Assembly: GCA_036498905.1 (NCBI GenBank)
Contig: DASYER010000095.1
Coordinates: 1-64,000 of the forward strand
Length of the DNA stretch: 64,000 bases
Reading direction: 5' to 3'
Source of the DNA: DAIDKA01 sp036498905
GTDB taxonomy: Bacteria > Pseudomonadota > Gammaproteobacteria > Steroidobacterales > Steroidobacteraceae
Below are positions 25,942 through 34,135 of the stretch, in pieces. The notes beneath the pieces are model-generated. The model saw only the letters and a list, made by a program, of their open reading frames with translations. It was not told where the DNA came from and searched no databases. The position numbers were made by a program, and so were the translations under genes. Every line of letters starts with the position of its first letter. Position 1 is the stretch's first letter.

Positions 25942-26858
25942 TCAAGACTGAAGCATTGACGAAGCGTTATGGCACGCTCACGGCGGTCGACGCTGTCAGC
26001 TTCACGGCCTCACCCGGCGAAGTGCTGGGATTTCTCGGACCGAATGGTGCAGGCAAGACCACGACGATGCGCATGCTCGCCGGATTCATCACACCCACCT
26101 CCGGCAGCGCCAGCATCTGCGGCCACGATGTGGATACCGATCCGCTCGCCGCGCGCAGCTGCCTGGGGTACCTGCCGGAGGGCGCACCCGCCTATGGCGA
26201 GATGACCGTGCGCGTGTTCCTCGACTTCATCGCCGATCTGCGGCGGCTGCAGGGGCGCGGGCGCGCAAGGGTCGATTCAGCCATCGAGCGGCTGCAGCTG
26301 CAGAGCGTTTTGAACCAGACCATCGAAACGCTGTCGAAGGGATTTCGCCGCCGCGTGGGGTTGGCGCAGGCCATCATGCACGACCCGCCGGTGCTGATCC
26401 TGGATGAGCCCACCGATGGCCTTGACCCGAATCAGAAGCACGAGGTGCGCACCCTCATCAATGACATGGCCGGTGACAAGACTGTGATCATTTCCACTCA
26501 CATCCTCGAAGAGGTGGACGCGGTGTGCACGCGCGCCATCATCATCGCGCGCGGCCGCATCGTCGCCGATGACACCCCGCACGGACTTGCGGCGCGCTCG
26601 CGTTATCACAACGCGGTCTCGCTGCAGCTGGGCCGACCCGAGCAGTTGAGCATGGCGCGTGCCGCGGTGGCGGCCCTGCCGCTGGTGGCCGCCGTGGAAG
26701 TGAATGAGCGGGATGCGCGTCTGACCGCACTGCCGCGCGATGGGGCGCCTCTGCTGGATGCCCTGTCGGCGCTGACGAACAGTCAGGGCATTGCGCTCAA
26801 GGAGCTGCACCTGGAATCGGGTCGGCTCGATGAAGTATTCAGAACCATTACCGCGTAG
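25938..26858 (+). CDS. ABC transporter ATP-binding protein, GldA-like
   Basis: 306 aa. Walker A GPNGAGKTTT, signature LSKGFRRRVGLAQA, Walker B VLILDEPTDGLDP and the switch His in IISTHILEEV. The C-terminal extension of about 90 residues is as in ABC-2 drug/Gld type ATPases. With the next three genes it forms a complete ABC unit resembling the GldA-GldF-GldG set first known from gliding Bacteroidetes but common in non-gliding Proteobacteria, where its substrate is unknown. Confidence 0.9.
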   Translation: MIKTEALTKRYGTLTAVDAVSFTASPGEVLGFLGPNGAGKTTTMRMLAGFITPTSGSASICGHDVDTDPLAARSCLGYLPEGAPAYGEMTVRVFLDFIADLRRLQGRGRARVDSAIERLQLQSVLNQTIETLSKGFRRRVGLAQAIMHDPPVLILDEPTDGLDPNQKHEVRTLINDMAGDKTVIISTHILEEVDAVCTRAIIIARGRIVADDTPHGLAARSRYHNAVSLQLGRPEQLSMARAAVAALPLVAAVEVNERDARLTALPRDGAPLLDALSALTNSQGIALKELHLESGRLDEVFRTITA

Positions 26859-26867
26859 TCACAGCAC

Positions 26868-27602
26868 ATGCGCAACGTCGCCATCATCATGCGCCGGGAG
26901 CTGGCCAGTTATTTCGCCACGCCGCTCGCGTACCTGTTCCTGCTGATCTTCCTGGTACTGGCCAATCTGTTCACCTTCTACCTGGGTCAGTTCTACGAAC
27001 GCGGCCAAGCGGATCTGAATGGCTTCTTCAGCTACCACCCGTGGCTGTTCCTGTTCCTAATTCCGGCGGTCTCGATGCGGCTGTGGGCGGACGAACGGCG
27101 CACCGGCAGCATTGAACTGCTGATGACGCTGCCGGTGACGCTGTGGCAGGCGGTTGTCGGCAAGTTCCTGGCAGCCTGGGTCTTCACCATCCTGGCGTTG
27201 GCGCTGACCTTTCCGATGTGGATAACGGTCAACTTTCTCGGCAGTCCCGACAATGGCGCGATCCTCGCCGCCTATATCGGCAGCATGCTGTTGGCCGCCG
27301 GATTCCTGAGCATCGGCTCGCTGGCCTCGGCGCTGACGCGCAATCCGGTGGTGGCCTTCATTGTCGGCATTGCGCTGTGCTTCGTGTTCCTGGTCGCCGG
27401 CTATCCGCTGGTGCTCGACGCCTTTCGCGGCTGGGCGCCGCAGTTCGTGGTGGACGCGGTGTCCTCACTGGGCTTTCTGACGCACTTCGAGGCCATCTCC
27501 AAGGGGGTCATCGATATCCGTGACCTGATTTACTTCGGACTGCTCATCAGCTGGTTCCTGCTGGCCACCGCCGTCGTGCTCGACGTGCGCAAGTCCGAAT
27601 GA
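26868..27602 (+). CDS. ABC-2 type permease, GldF-like
   Basis: 244 aa with six membrane segments. It begins IIMRRELASYFATPLAYLF and has PWLFLFLIPAVSMRLWADER then GSIELLMTLPVT, a hallmark of the GldF/ABC-2 permease subfamily. It forms the membrane channel for the upstream ATPase, 9 bp away. Confidence 0.88.
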   Translation: MRNVAIIMRRELASYFATPLAYLFLLIFLVLANLFTFYLGQFYERGQADLNGFFSYHPWLFLFLIPAVSMRLWADERRTGSIELLMTLPVTLWQAVVGKFLAAWVFTILALALTFPMWITVNFLGSPDNGAILAAYIGSMLLAAGFLSIGSLASALTRNPVVAFIVGIALCFVFLVAGYPLVLDAFRGWAPQFVVDAVSSLGFLTHFEAISKGVIDIRDLIYFGLLISWFLLATAVVLDVRKSE

Positions 27603-27618
27603 TCGTCAAGGGCGAGTC

Positions 27619-29508
27619 ATGATGAAACGTTCAACCCTGGGGGCCGGCACGCTCGTTGCGCTTGCGCTGCTGTTTGCGGGCGTCACGATGGTCGCCGGCT
27701 ACGTGCTGCGCAGCTGGCGCATCGATCTGACGCAGAATCATCTGTATACGACCACGCCGGGCACCGACCACATACTCAAGAGCCTGCGCGAACCGATCAA
27801 TCTGTATTTCTTCTACACCGCGAAAACCGGTGCGCAGAACGCGGAAGTCTCCGGCTACGCTAACCGGGTGCGTGATCTGCTCAGCGAGTTTGCCGGCCGC
27901 GCGAACGGCAAGATCCACCTGCACTTCATCGATCCGCAGCCATTTTCCGCCGACGAGGACCGGGCCGCGGAACTGGGCGTGCGCTCGGTCAACATCGGGG
28001 GCAACTCGGCCAATCCACTGTACTTCGGCCTGGCCGGAACCAACTCCACGGATGGTAAAGCCGCCATCGACTTCTTCGATCCGCGCCGGGGCGAGTTCCT
28101 GGAATACGATCTGGCGAAGCTGGTGTATCAGCTGGGCGGGGCGAAGAAGCCGGTGGTCGGCTGGCTGTCCGAACTGCCGATGAGCGCCGGATTCGATCAG
28201 TCAACCGGGCAGCCGCGCAGCGCCTGGGTGGTGCTCGACCAGATCCAGCAGCTGATGGACGTACGCATGCTCGACAACAACGTCGGCAGCATCGATCCGG
28301 CGATCAGCGTCCTGGTGTTGGCACACCCGAAGCATCTGTCGACGGCGACGCAGTTCGCCATCGATCAGTTCGCGCTGCGCGGTGGCCATGTATTGGCCTT
28401 CCTCGACCCCCTGGCTGATCAGGATCCGGCCGGGGCCGATCCGTCCAATCCCGCGGCCGCGTTGACGGCGGATCGCTCCTCGCATCTGGGCAATCTGCTC
28501 ACCGCCTGGGGAGTGGACTTTGATGCGCACCAGGTGGTTGCCGACTCGCGTTACGCCCTGAGCGTCACGGTGCGCGAAGGCGAGCCGCCGGTGCGGCACC
28601 TGGGTGTGCTGGGGCTGGACGCCAGCGCCATGAATCCCAAGGACGTTGTCACCGAGGGACTCTCAAACATCAACCTGGCCACGGCCGGCCATCTCACGGT
28701 TCATAAAGGCGCGAGGATCACTTTTGAACCGCTGCTGTTCTCATCCGACCAGGCGCAGCTGATGCCGACGTCGCGCTTCCAGGCGCTGCAGGACCCGGCC
28801 ACTTTACTTGACGGCTTTCATCCAAGCGGTGAGCACTACACCCTCGCGGCGCGCATCAGCGGCAACATCAGCAGCGCATTTCCTGCAGGCCTGCCCCAGG
28901 GTGCAAGCCTGCCCGCGGGGACGACGCTGCTGACGCACTCGATCAAGCCACTGGAGCTGATCGTCGTAGCCGACACCGATGTACTGTCCGACTACCTGTG
29001 GGTTCATTCCCAGCAGCTGGCAGGACAACAGATCGCACAACCCTTCGCCAACAACGGCGACCTGGTCGCCAATGCGCTCGACAATCTGGCAGGCAGCGAC
29101 GATCTGATTTCGATCCGCGGCCGGGCCGGCTACCAGCGTCCATTCACGCGCGTCGAAGCCCTGCGCGCGCAGGCCGATGACCGCTTCCGCGACAAGGAGC
29201 AGGAGCTGGAGAAGCAGCTGCATGCCACCGAGGATCAACTCGCCGCCCTGCAATCACAGCGAGCTGATCGCAGTGGTGCAATTCTCACCCCCGATCAGGA
29301 ACAGGCGCTGAACCGATTCCAGGCCGAGAAGCTGCGCATTCGCAAGGAACTGCGCGACGTGCAGCTGGGCCTGGATCAGAACATCACGCGACTGGGCAAC
29401 TGGCTTAAGTTTCTCAATATCGTGCTCGCGCCGGTGCTGTTTGCCGTGATCACCGTGCTGATCGGCCTGTTCCTGCGACGCCGGCAGCTGCGCAGGGCGC
29501 ACAAATGA
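27619..29508 (+). CDS. GldG-family ABC auxiliary protein
   Basis: 629 aa. One N-terminal membrane segment (about 10-32), a large periplasmic region with TTTPGTDHILKSLREPINLYF and a DUF4350-like pattern (SVLVLAHPKHLSTATQFAID), a coiled coil (about 520-585, rich in KEQELEKQLHATEDQL), and a C-terminal membrane segment followed by RRRQLRRAHK. This layout matches the GldG/Gldg-like ABC components. Two adjacent ATGs (27619, 27622) are possible starts. It overlaps the next gene by 4 bp. Confidence 0.85.
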   Translation: MMKRSTLGAGTLVALALLFAGVTMVAGYVLRSWRIDLTQNHLYTTTPGTDHILKSLREPINLYFFYTAKTGAQNAEVSGYANRVRDLLSEFAGRANGKIHLHFIDPQPFSADEDRAAELGVRSVNIGGNSANPLYFGLAGTNSTDGKAAIDFFDPRRGEFLEYDLAKLVYQLGGAKKPVVGWLSELPMSAGFDQSTGQPRSAWVVLDQIQQLMDVRMLDNNVGSIDPAISVLVLAHPKHLSTATQFAIDQFALRGGHVLAFLDPLADQDPAGADPSNPAAALTADRSSHLGNLLTAWGVDFDAHQVVADSRYALSVTVREGEPPVRHLGVLGLDASAMNPKDVVTEGLSNINLATAGHLTVHKGARITFEPLLFSSDQAQLMPTSRFQALQDPATLLDGFHPSGEHYTLAARISGNISSAFPAGLPQGASLPAGTTLLTHSIKPLELIVVADTDVLSDYLWVHSQQLAGQQIAQPFANNGDLVANALDNLAGSDDLISIRGRAGYQRPFTRVEALRAQADDRFRDKEQELEKQLHATEDQLAALQSQRADRSGAILTPDQEQALNRFQAEKLRIRKELRDVQLGLDQNITRLGNWLKFLNIVLAPVLFAVITVLIGLFLRRRQLRRAHK

Positions 29509-30614
29509 TCCGCCCGGGACAGGTCGTCGCTCTGATCGTGGCCGGAGTTGCGCTGGCGGGCGCAGGCGTGTGGCTGGTCTCCCGGCATGACACACAAGGC
29601 CAGCCGCAGGTGCAGAGTCAGGTTCTGCAGCTGACGCCCGAGCAGCTCAATTCGGTCACGCGCGTGCGAATCTTCAAGGGCGACGGCAGTCATGTGACCC
29701 TCAAGCATGACGGTACGCGCTGGATGGTCACGGAACGGGATTACCCGGCGGACACCGGGCTGGTGCGCAAACTGCTGCTGAACCTTGCAAGCCTAAAGCG
29801 CGAGGAAGAGAAGACCGCGGATCCGGCCTTGTACATAAAACTGGGGGTCGAGGATCCCGTCGGCGCGCAGGCAACGAGCACCGGCCTGGATGTCGATCTG
29901 AGCACCAAGACGCAGCGGCTGATTGTCGGAAAGACCTCCGGTACCGAGTCCGTGTACCTGCGCGTGGCCGGTGAGGCGCAAAGCCTGCTCGCGAGCCCGC
30001 AGTTGACGCCGGATGCGGATCCGCGCCACTGGCTGGATCACTCCCTGCTCGATATATCGCCCGACCAGGTCAGCGCGATTGAGATCAAGGTGCAGGGCAC
30101 GCCGGACTACAGCATCAAACGCGCGGCGACCGGCGGCGCTGCGGACTTTGTCGTCGCTCCGATTCCCAAGGGCCGCACGCTCGCAGACCCCTCGGCGCCG
30201 GCGGCGCAGGCAGGTGCCCTGGCCGCACTGCAGCTTGATGATGTGCGCAAGGCCGGCACCGCGACGGCCGCTGCGCAGGCGGTCTTCCAGACCCGCGACG
30301 GCCTCACTCTTACCATTGCCGGCATCAAGGACGGTGAGCTGCGGTACATTACTGTCGCGGCCAGCGCGACGGCACCGGCCGCACAGGCTCAGGCCCGGGA
30401 TCTGAATGCGCGACTGGCCGGATGGCAGTTCGAATTGCCAGGCTATCGTTACGACGGGCTGTTCAAACCCATCGAGCAGCTGCTGGTTCCCAAGAAGCCG
30501 GCCTCCTCGCGCTCGAGCCCGCTCCCCGCCCCTAAACAGTCGCCCGTCGCTCCGAGTGCCGCACCGAGCGCACTGCCGATCGGCCCGCCCAATCACGCAG
30601 GAGATTCCCATTAG
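29505..30614 (+). CDS. DUF4340-domain protein
   Basis: 369 aa: one N-terminal membrane anchor (VVALIVAGVALAGAGVWLV) and a periplasmic repeat domain with VTLKHDGTRWMVTERDYPAD and KLGVEDPVG, the DUF4340 pattern. The C-terminal 40 residues are Pro/Ala/Ser-rich and probably disordered. DUF4340 proteins regularly follow GldG in this ABC cassette; their function is unknown. The start is coupled to the preceding gene by ATGA, and the stop overlaps the proposed start of ligK. Confidence 0.85.
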   Translation: MIRPGQVVALIVAGVALAGAGVWLVSRHDTQGQPQVQSQVLQLTPEQLNSVTRVRIFKGDGSHVTLKHDGTRWMVTERDYPADTGLVRKLLLNLASLKREEEKTADPALYIKLGVEDPVGAQATSTGLDVDLSTKTQRLIVGKTSGTESVYLRVAGEAQSLLASPQLTPDADPRHWLDHSLLDISPDQVSAIEIKVQGTPDYSIKRAATGGAADFVVAPIPKGRTLADPSAPAAQAGALAALQLDDVRKAGTATAAAQAVFQTRDGLTLTIAGIKDGELRYITVAASATAPAAQAQARDLNARLAGWQFELPGYRYDGLFKPIEQLLVPKKPASSRSSPLPAPKQSPVAPSAAPSALPIGPPNHAGDSH

Positions 30615-31287
30615 CAAGCATGTCGCTGTGCGCGAGATCGCACGACCGGACCCCGCCGTCTGCAAGGCACTGGGCACTTATGGTGTTGCCACGACACATG
30701 AGGCGCAGGGCCGCATCGGCCTGCTCGCCTCCTACATGCGGCCGATCTATGCCGGCAAATCCATCGCCGGGCCGGCAGTCACCGTCTCCTCGCCGCCCGG
30801 GGACAACTGGATGATTCACGTGGCGGTGGAGCTGTGCAAACCCGGCGATATCCTGGTGGTCGCCCCCACTTCGCCCTGTGAAGACGGCTACTTTGGCGAT
30901 CTGCTGGCCACCTCCCTGCAGGCGCATGGCGTGCAGGCCCTGATCATCGATGCCGGCGTACGCGATGTCGCGACGCTCAAGCAGATGGACTTCCCGGTGT
31001 GGAGCAAGGCGATCTACGCCCAGGGCACCATCAAGGCCAGCCTGGGCTCGGTGAATGTTCCGGTCATTTGCGCCGCGCAGCTCATCAATCCCGGCGATGT
31101 CGTGGTCGCCGATGATGACGGTGTCTGCGTGGTGCGCAGCGCCGATGCCGCGACCGTGGCGCAGGCCGCGGCCAAGCGTGGGGCCGCCGAGGAGGACAAG
31201 CGCAAGCGCCTGGCCGCAGGCGAGTTGGGGATGGATATCTACAAGTTCCGCGAAAAGCTCGCGGCACTGGGACTGGTCTACAAGTAG
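30610..31287 (+). CDS. ligK: 4-carboxy-4-hydroxy-2-oxoadipate aldolase / oxaloacetate decarboxylase (RraA-like fold)
   Basis: About 225 aa. GDNWMIHVAVELCKPGDILV, DGYFGDLLATSLQAHGVQAL and IIDAGVRDVATLKQMDFPVW are hallmarks of LigK/GalC; the RD pair and GDLL Asp bind metal and substrate. It splits the hydroxyoxoadipate into pyruvate and oxaloacetate, the last step of protocatechuate 4,5-cleavage. No ATG, GTG or TTG gives the full N-terminus: the conserved SKHVAVREIARPDP begins after an ATT at 30610, with AGGAG 7 nt upstream, so I propose an AUU start. The alternative GTG at 30628 loses six residues. It is coupled to the GldG/DUF4340 genes, away from the rest of the lig genes. Confidence 0.88.
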   Translation: MSKHVAVREIARPDPAVCKALGTYGVATTHEAQGRIGLLASYMRPIYAGKSIAGPAVTVSSPPGDNWMIHVAVELCKPGDILVVAPTSPCEDGYFGDLLATSLQAHGVQALIIDAGVRDVATLKQMDFPVWSKAIYAQGTIKASLGSVNVPVICAAQLINPGDVVVADDDGVCVVRSADAATVAQAAAKRGAAEEDKRKRLAAGELGMDIYKFREKLAALGLVYK

Positions 31288-31296
31288 GCGCAGGGT

Positions 31297-31329
31297 CTGC
31301 TGCCGCGGCGAACTCGCTCGCGGCAGCAG
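31297..31329. terminator. strong stem-loop between convergent genes
   Basis: CTGCTGCCGCG (31297-31307) pairs with CGCGGCAGCAG (31319-31329), and the loop can form three more pairs. It lies 9 bp after the ligK stop and 20 bp from the stop of the convergent small gene. There is no T-run on either side, so it is not a textbook intrinsic terminator, but it may end or protect both transcripts. Confidence 0.45.
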
Positions 31330-31348
31330 CCATTGAAGAACGGGTACC

Positions 31349-31453
31349 TCAGCCGCGCCCTTCCTTCTTCGCGCGCTTGGCGGCGCGCTTCTCTTCCAGC
31401 GTCTTGGCCGGCTTCTTCTTTTCCTCTTTCTTACGATCCATGCCCTTGCTCAT
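31349..31453 (-). CDS. conserved Lys-rich small protein (34 aa)
   Basis: From the ATG at 31453 with AAGGAG 7 nt upstream. The sequence starts MSKGMDRKKEEKKKPAKTL and ends with AAKRAKKEGRG: about half of it is Lys/Arg/Glu. Very similar tiny proteins (MSKG..KK..KKKPAKT) recur in Proteobacteria without a known role; they look disordered and could bind nucleic acid. A longer frame to 31585 exists but the ribosome site argues for this start. It follows the sterol-desaturase-like gene on the same strand. Confidence 0.65.
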   Translation of the reverse strand: MSKGMDRKKEEKKKPAKTLEEKRAAKRAKKEGRG

Positions 31454-31535
31454 GTCGTTTCTCCTTGATGTGGGTGATCCGAACTGTAGCCGACGATACG
31501 CCAACTGCGCGGCAAACGTGAAGCCCGCGGTGACT

Positions 31536-32306
31536 TCACACGCCCAGGGCCAGGCGCCACGCGGCGGCCTTCTCGTTGGTGCCAAACCCTAGTTGCCCCG
31601 GCACGGCCTCCGGATCAACGTAAGTGCCGAACAGGTGGTCCCAAATGGGAAATATCGCCGCGATATTGGCGCCATAGTAGGCAGGATTGTCGCTGTGATG
31701 GACGTGATGGTACCGCGGCGTGATGATGAACCACTCGATCCGACGCGAACCCCAGCCCACATTCAAGTGCATCCAGTTGTTCTGCAATTCATTCTTGATG
31801 AAGATCGCCAGACTCGTCCACCACGGCGACACCGCAAACAGCGCCTGCGCAAAGAAGAACGGCACATTGACCAGGATCACCTGCAACAGCGATCCACGCG
31901 CTCCCATCAACCAGTACATATAGGTGGGTGAGTGATGCCAGCGATGGATGCTCCATAACCATTTCGAATGCATCGCCCGATGCACCCAGTAGAAACCGAA
32001 GTCTCCGATCAGCACGAACATGAAGAAACGCACGGCGAACGGCAGCCTGAAGACTTGCGCGGGCAGCACCGGCGTATAGGAGACGTACCGGCCGATAAAG
32101 CCAGCCACGGGGAGGATTACGGTCGCCCCGACCAGGATGGCCGTGACGTCCCGCTTCCACGTCAGGCGGTGGTCCATGGCATATGCCGGATGGCGCCGCT
32201 CCCAGATCATCATTACGAGAATGCTCGCCAGCAGGAAAGCAATTGTTGCGGCCTGCGCGTGCGTCGGCGCCAATGCCGTCAACATGTGTGAAATTCGCTC
32301 AACCAT
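31536..32306 (-). CDS. sterol desaturase / fatty-acid hydroxylase family protein
   Basis: 256 aa from the ATG at 32306 (GGGGG upstream; a TTG two codons earlier is less likely). Four membrane segments and the three His boxes of the di-iron family: HRAMH, HRWHH and HHVHH. It is an integral membrane oxygenase for lipid C-H bonds; substrate unknown. It shares its direction with the DUF985 gene upstream of it (36 bp gap). Confidence 0.9.
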   Translation of the reverse strand: MVERISHMLTALAPTHAQAATIAFLLASILVMMIWERRHPAYAMDHRLTWKRDVTAILVGATVILPVAGFIGRYVSYTPVLPAQVFRLPFAVRFFMFVLIGDFGFYWVHRAMHSKWLWSIHRWHHSPTYMYWLMGARGSLLQVILVNVPFFFAQALFAVSPWWTSLAIFIKNELQNNWMHLNVGWGSRRIEWFIITPRYHHVHHSDNPAYYGANIAAIFPIWDHLFGTYVDPEAVPGQLGFGTNEKAAAWRLALGV

Positions 32307-32342
32307 CGTCAACCCCCGGCAGGCCAGCGACCGCGGACGCGC

Positions 32343-32822
32343 CTATAGAAACACCTCGAATCCCATCATGTCACCGCAGAAGTGTTCCCTATGTCCGGTC
32401 AGTTCACGAACCCAGCGAAAATCCTGGATCTCATAGCCCGGCGCGACGGTACAGCCCGCAAGCATATAGTCGCCCAGGCATCGCGTCGCCTGCCAGCTAC
32501 CGGCCGGAATGACCGCGACCTGGACCCCCTCGCCGATGACACAGTTTAATCGTTGCCGCACGAGCCTGCGGACAACCGGGTCGTAGGCAAGCAGTTCGGA
32601 AGCCGCCCCATGGTAGAAATGCCAGATCTCATCGGATTGAACGACGTGCCAGGGGCATGGACGCTCGCGTTCGAGCAGGTAGTAGATTGTAGTCACCGCA
32701 CTGCGTGAGCCCTGCGCAGCCCGCACCGGGGTGGCCGACTTGTAGACCTGGCGGAACCAGCCCCCTTCCTGATGCGGTTCCAGACCTAATTTTGCGATCA
32801 GTTCCGTAGGTGTGGGTTTCAT
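32343..32822 (-). CDS. DUF985 cupin-like protein
   Basis: 159 aa. It starts with the family pattern LIAKLGLEPHQEGGWFRQVYKS and has TTIYYLLERERPCPWHVVQ, then DEIWHFYHGAASELL, as in the Cupin_5/DUF985 family. The His and Glu residues would bind a metal in the cupin barrel. Function unknown; some relatives are annotated as sugar-nucleotide epimerase-like. Its ATG overlaps the stop of the dctA-like gene. Confidence 0.85.
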   Translation of the reverse strand: MKPTPTELIAKLGLEPHQEGGWFRQVYKSATPVRAAQGSRSAVTTIYYLLERERPCPWHVVQSDEIWHFYHGAASELLAYDPVVRRLVRQRLNCVIGEGVQVAVIPAGSWQATRCLGDYMLAGCTVAPGYEIQDFRWVRELTGHREHFCGDMMGFEVFL

Positions 32823-34135
32823 GTGCGTACTTCGACCGCGGCAGGTGCCGACCGCCGCCCGATCTGTCGCCGCAGCACCTCATGATCCAGCGATCCTTCC
32901 CAGCGCGCGACGACCAGGGTGGCGAGGCAGTTGCCGACCAGATTGACGAACGTCAATGCCTCGGCGAGCAACCGATGGATGCCCAGCACCAGGGCGATGC
33001 TGGTCACCGGGATGCTACCCACCGATCCCAGCGTCGCCGCGAGCACCACGAAGGCGGCGCCGGCCACGCCCGCGGCACCCTTGGAGGTCAGCAGCAGCAC
33101 CGCCAGGATGGTGAGCTGTGCGCCCAGTGCCAGTGGCGTGTCGGTCGCCTGAGCCAGGAAGACGACCACGGTGGCCAGATACAGGCAGGTGCCATCCAGG
33201 TTGAATGAATAGCCGGTCGGGACGACCAGTCCCACCACCGTCTCCTCGCACCCCAGGGCGCGCAGCTTGCGCATCAGCTGCGGCAGCACGGTCTCGGTGG
33301 ATGTCGTGGCCGCGACGATGACGATCTCTTCGCGGATGTAGCCGAGCAGGCGCCACAGGCTCACACCGCACCACCAGCTCACCGCACCGAACACGACGAT
33401 CACGAACAGCGCCGAGACCCCGTACAGGGTCAGGATCAGCCGCCCCAGCGCGACCAGCGAACCGGTGCCGAAGCGTCCGATGGTGAAGGCCATGGCGCCA
33501 AACGCCCCGATCGGCGCCACCCACATGACCAGGCCGACGATGCGGAAGAACACTTCGCGCGCGCTGTCGATCAGATCCGTCACCGGCTTGCCGCGCTCGC
33601 CGCAGGCCGCAAGTCCGGCCGCGAACAGCACCGATACCAGCAGCACCGGCAACACTTCGGTGTGCGCGAACGCGTCGACGAAAGTCGCCGGAATCAGATC
33701 GAGCAGGAATTGCGCGACGCCCTGCGCGTGCGCCTTGGCGGTGTACTGGCTGACCGCGGCAGCATCCAGCGTGTTGGCGGCCACGTGCATGCCGGATCCG
33801 GGCTTGAGCAGATTCACGGCCGCCAGCGCCATCACCAGCGCCACGGTCGTAATCACTTCAAAATAGACCAGCGCCTTCAGCGCGACGCGCCCTACCCGGC
33901 GCATGTCGTTCATGGCCGCGACGCCATGCACCACGGTGCAGAAAATCACCGGTGCGATCAGCATGCGGATCAGGGCGATGAAGGCATCGCCCAGGGGTTT
34001 CATGTCGGCGCCGAGCTTAGGCCGCCAATGGCCCAGGGCAATGCCGGCGAGCGTGGCCAGCAACACCTGCACCCACAGCTGTCGGTAAAGTGGCGAACGC
34101 GCGGGCGCGGAGGCCATTGCCGGATCACCCCTCAT
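32819..34135 (-). CDS. dicarboxylate/amino-acid:cation symporter (DctA/GltP family)
   Basis: 438 aa from ATG 34135, which overlaps the stop of the previous gene (ATGA); an internal Met lies at 34117. Eight membrane segments and re-entrant loops. Family markers: LIAPVIFCTVVHGVA, the Ser-rich-loop equivalent ATTSTETVLPQLM, and PTGYSFNLDGTCLYLATVVVFLAQA. It imports C4-dicarboxylates or related acids with Na+ or H+. Placed downstream of ligJ in an overlapping operon, it may bring in or recycle a carboxylated aromatic intermediate; that is inference. Confidence 0.9.
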   Translation of the reverse strand: MRGDPAMASAPARSPLYRQLWVQVLLATLAGIALGHWRPKLGADMKPLGDAFIALIRMLIAPVIFCTVVHGVAAMNDMRRVGRVALKALVYFEVITTVALVMALAAVNLLKPGSGMHVAANTLDAAAVSQYTAKAHAQGVAQFLLDLIPATFVDAFAHTEVLPVLLVSVLFAAGLAACGERGKPVTDLIDSAREVFFRIVGLVMWVAPIGAFGAMAFTIGRFGTGSLVALGRLILTLYGVSALFVIVVFGAVSWWCGVSLWRLLGYIREEIVIVAATTSTETVLPQLMRKLRALGCEETVVGLVVPTGYSFNLDGTCLYLATVVVFLAQATDTPLALGAQLTILAVLLLTSKGAAGVAGAAFVVLAATLGSVGSIPVTSIALVLGIHRLLAEALTFVNLVGNCLATLVVARWEGSLDHEVLRRQIGRRSAPAAVEVRT

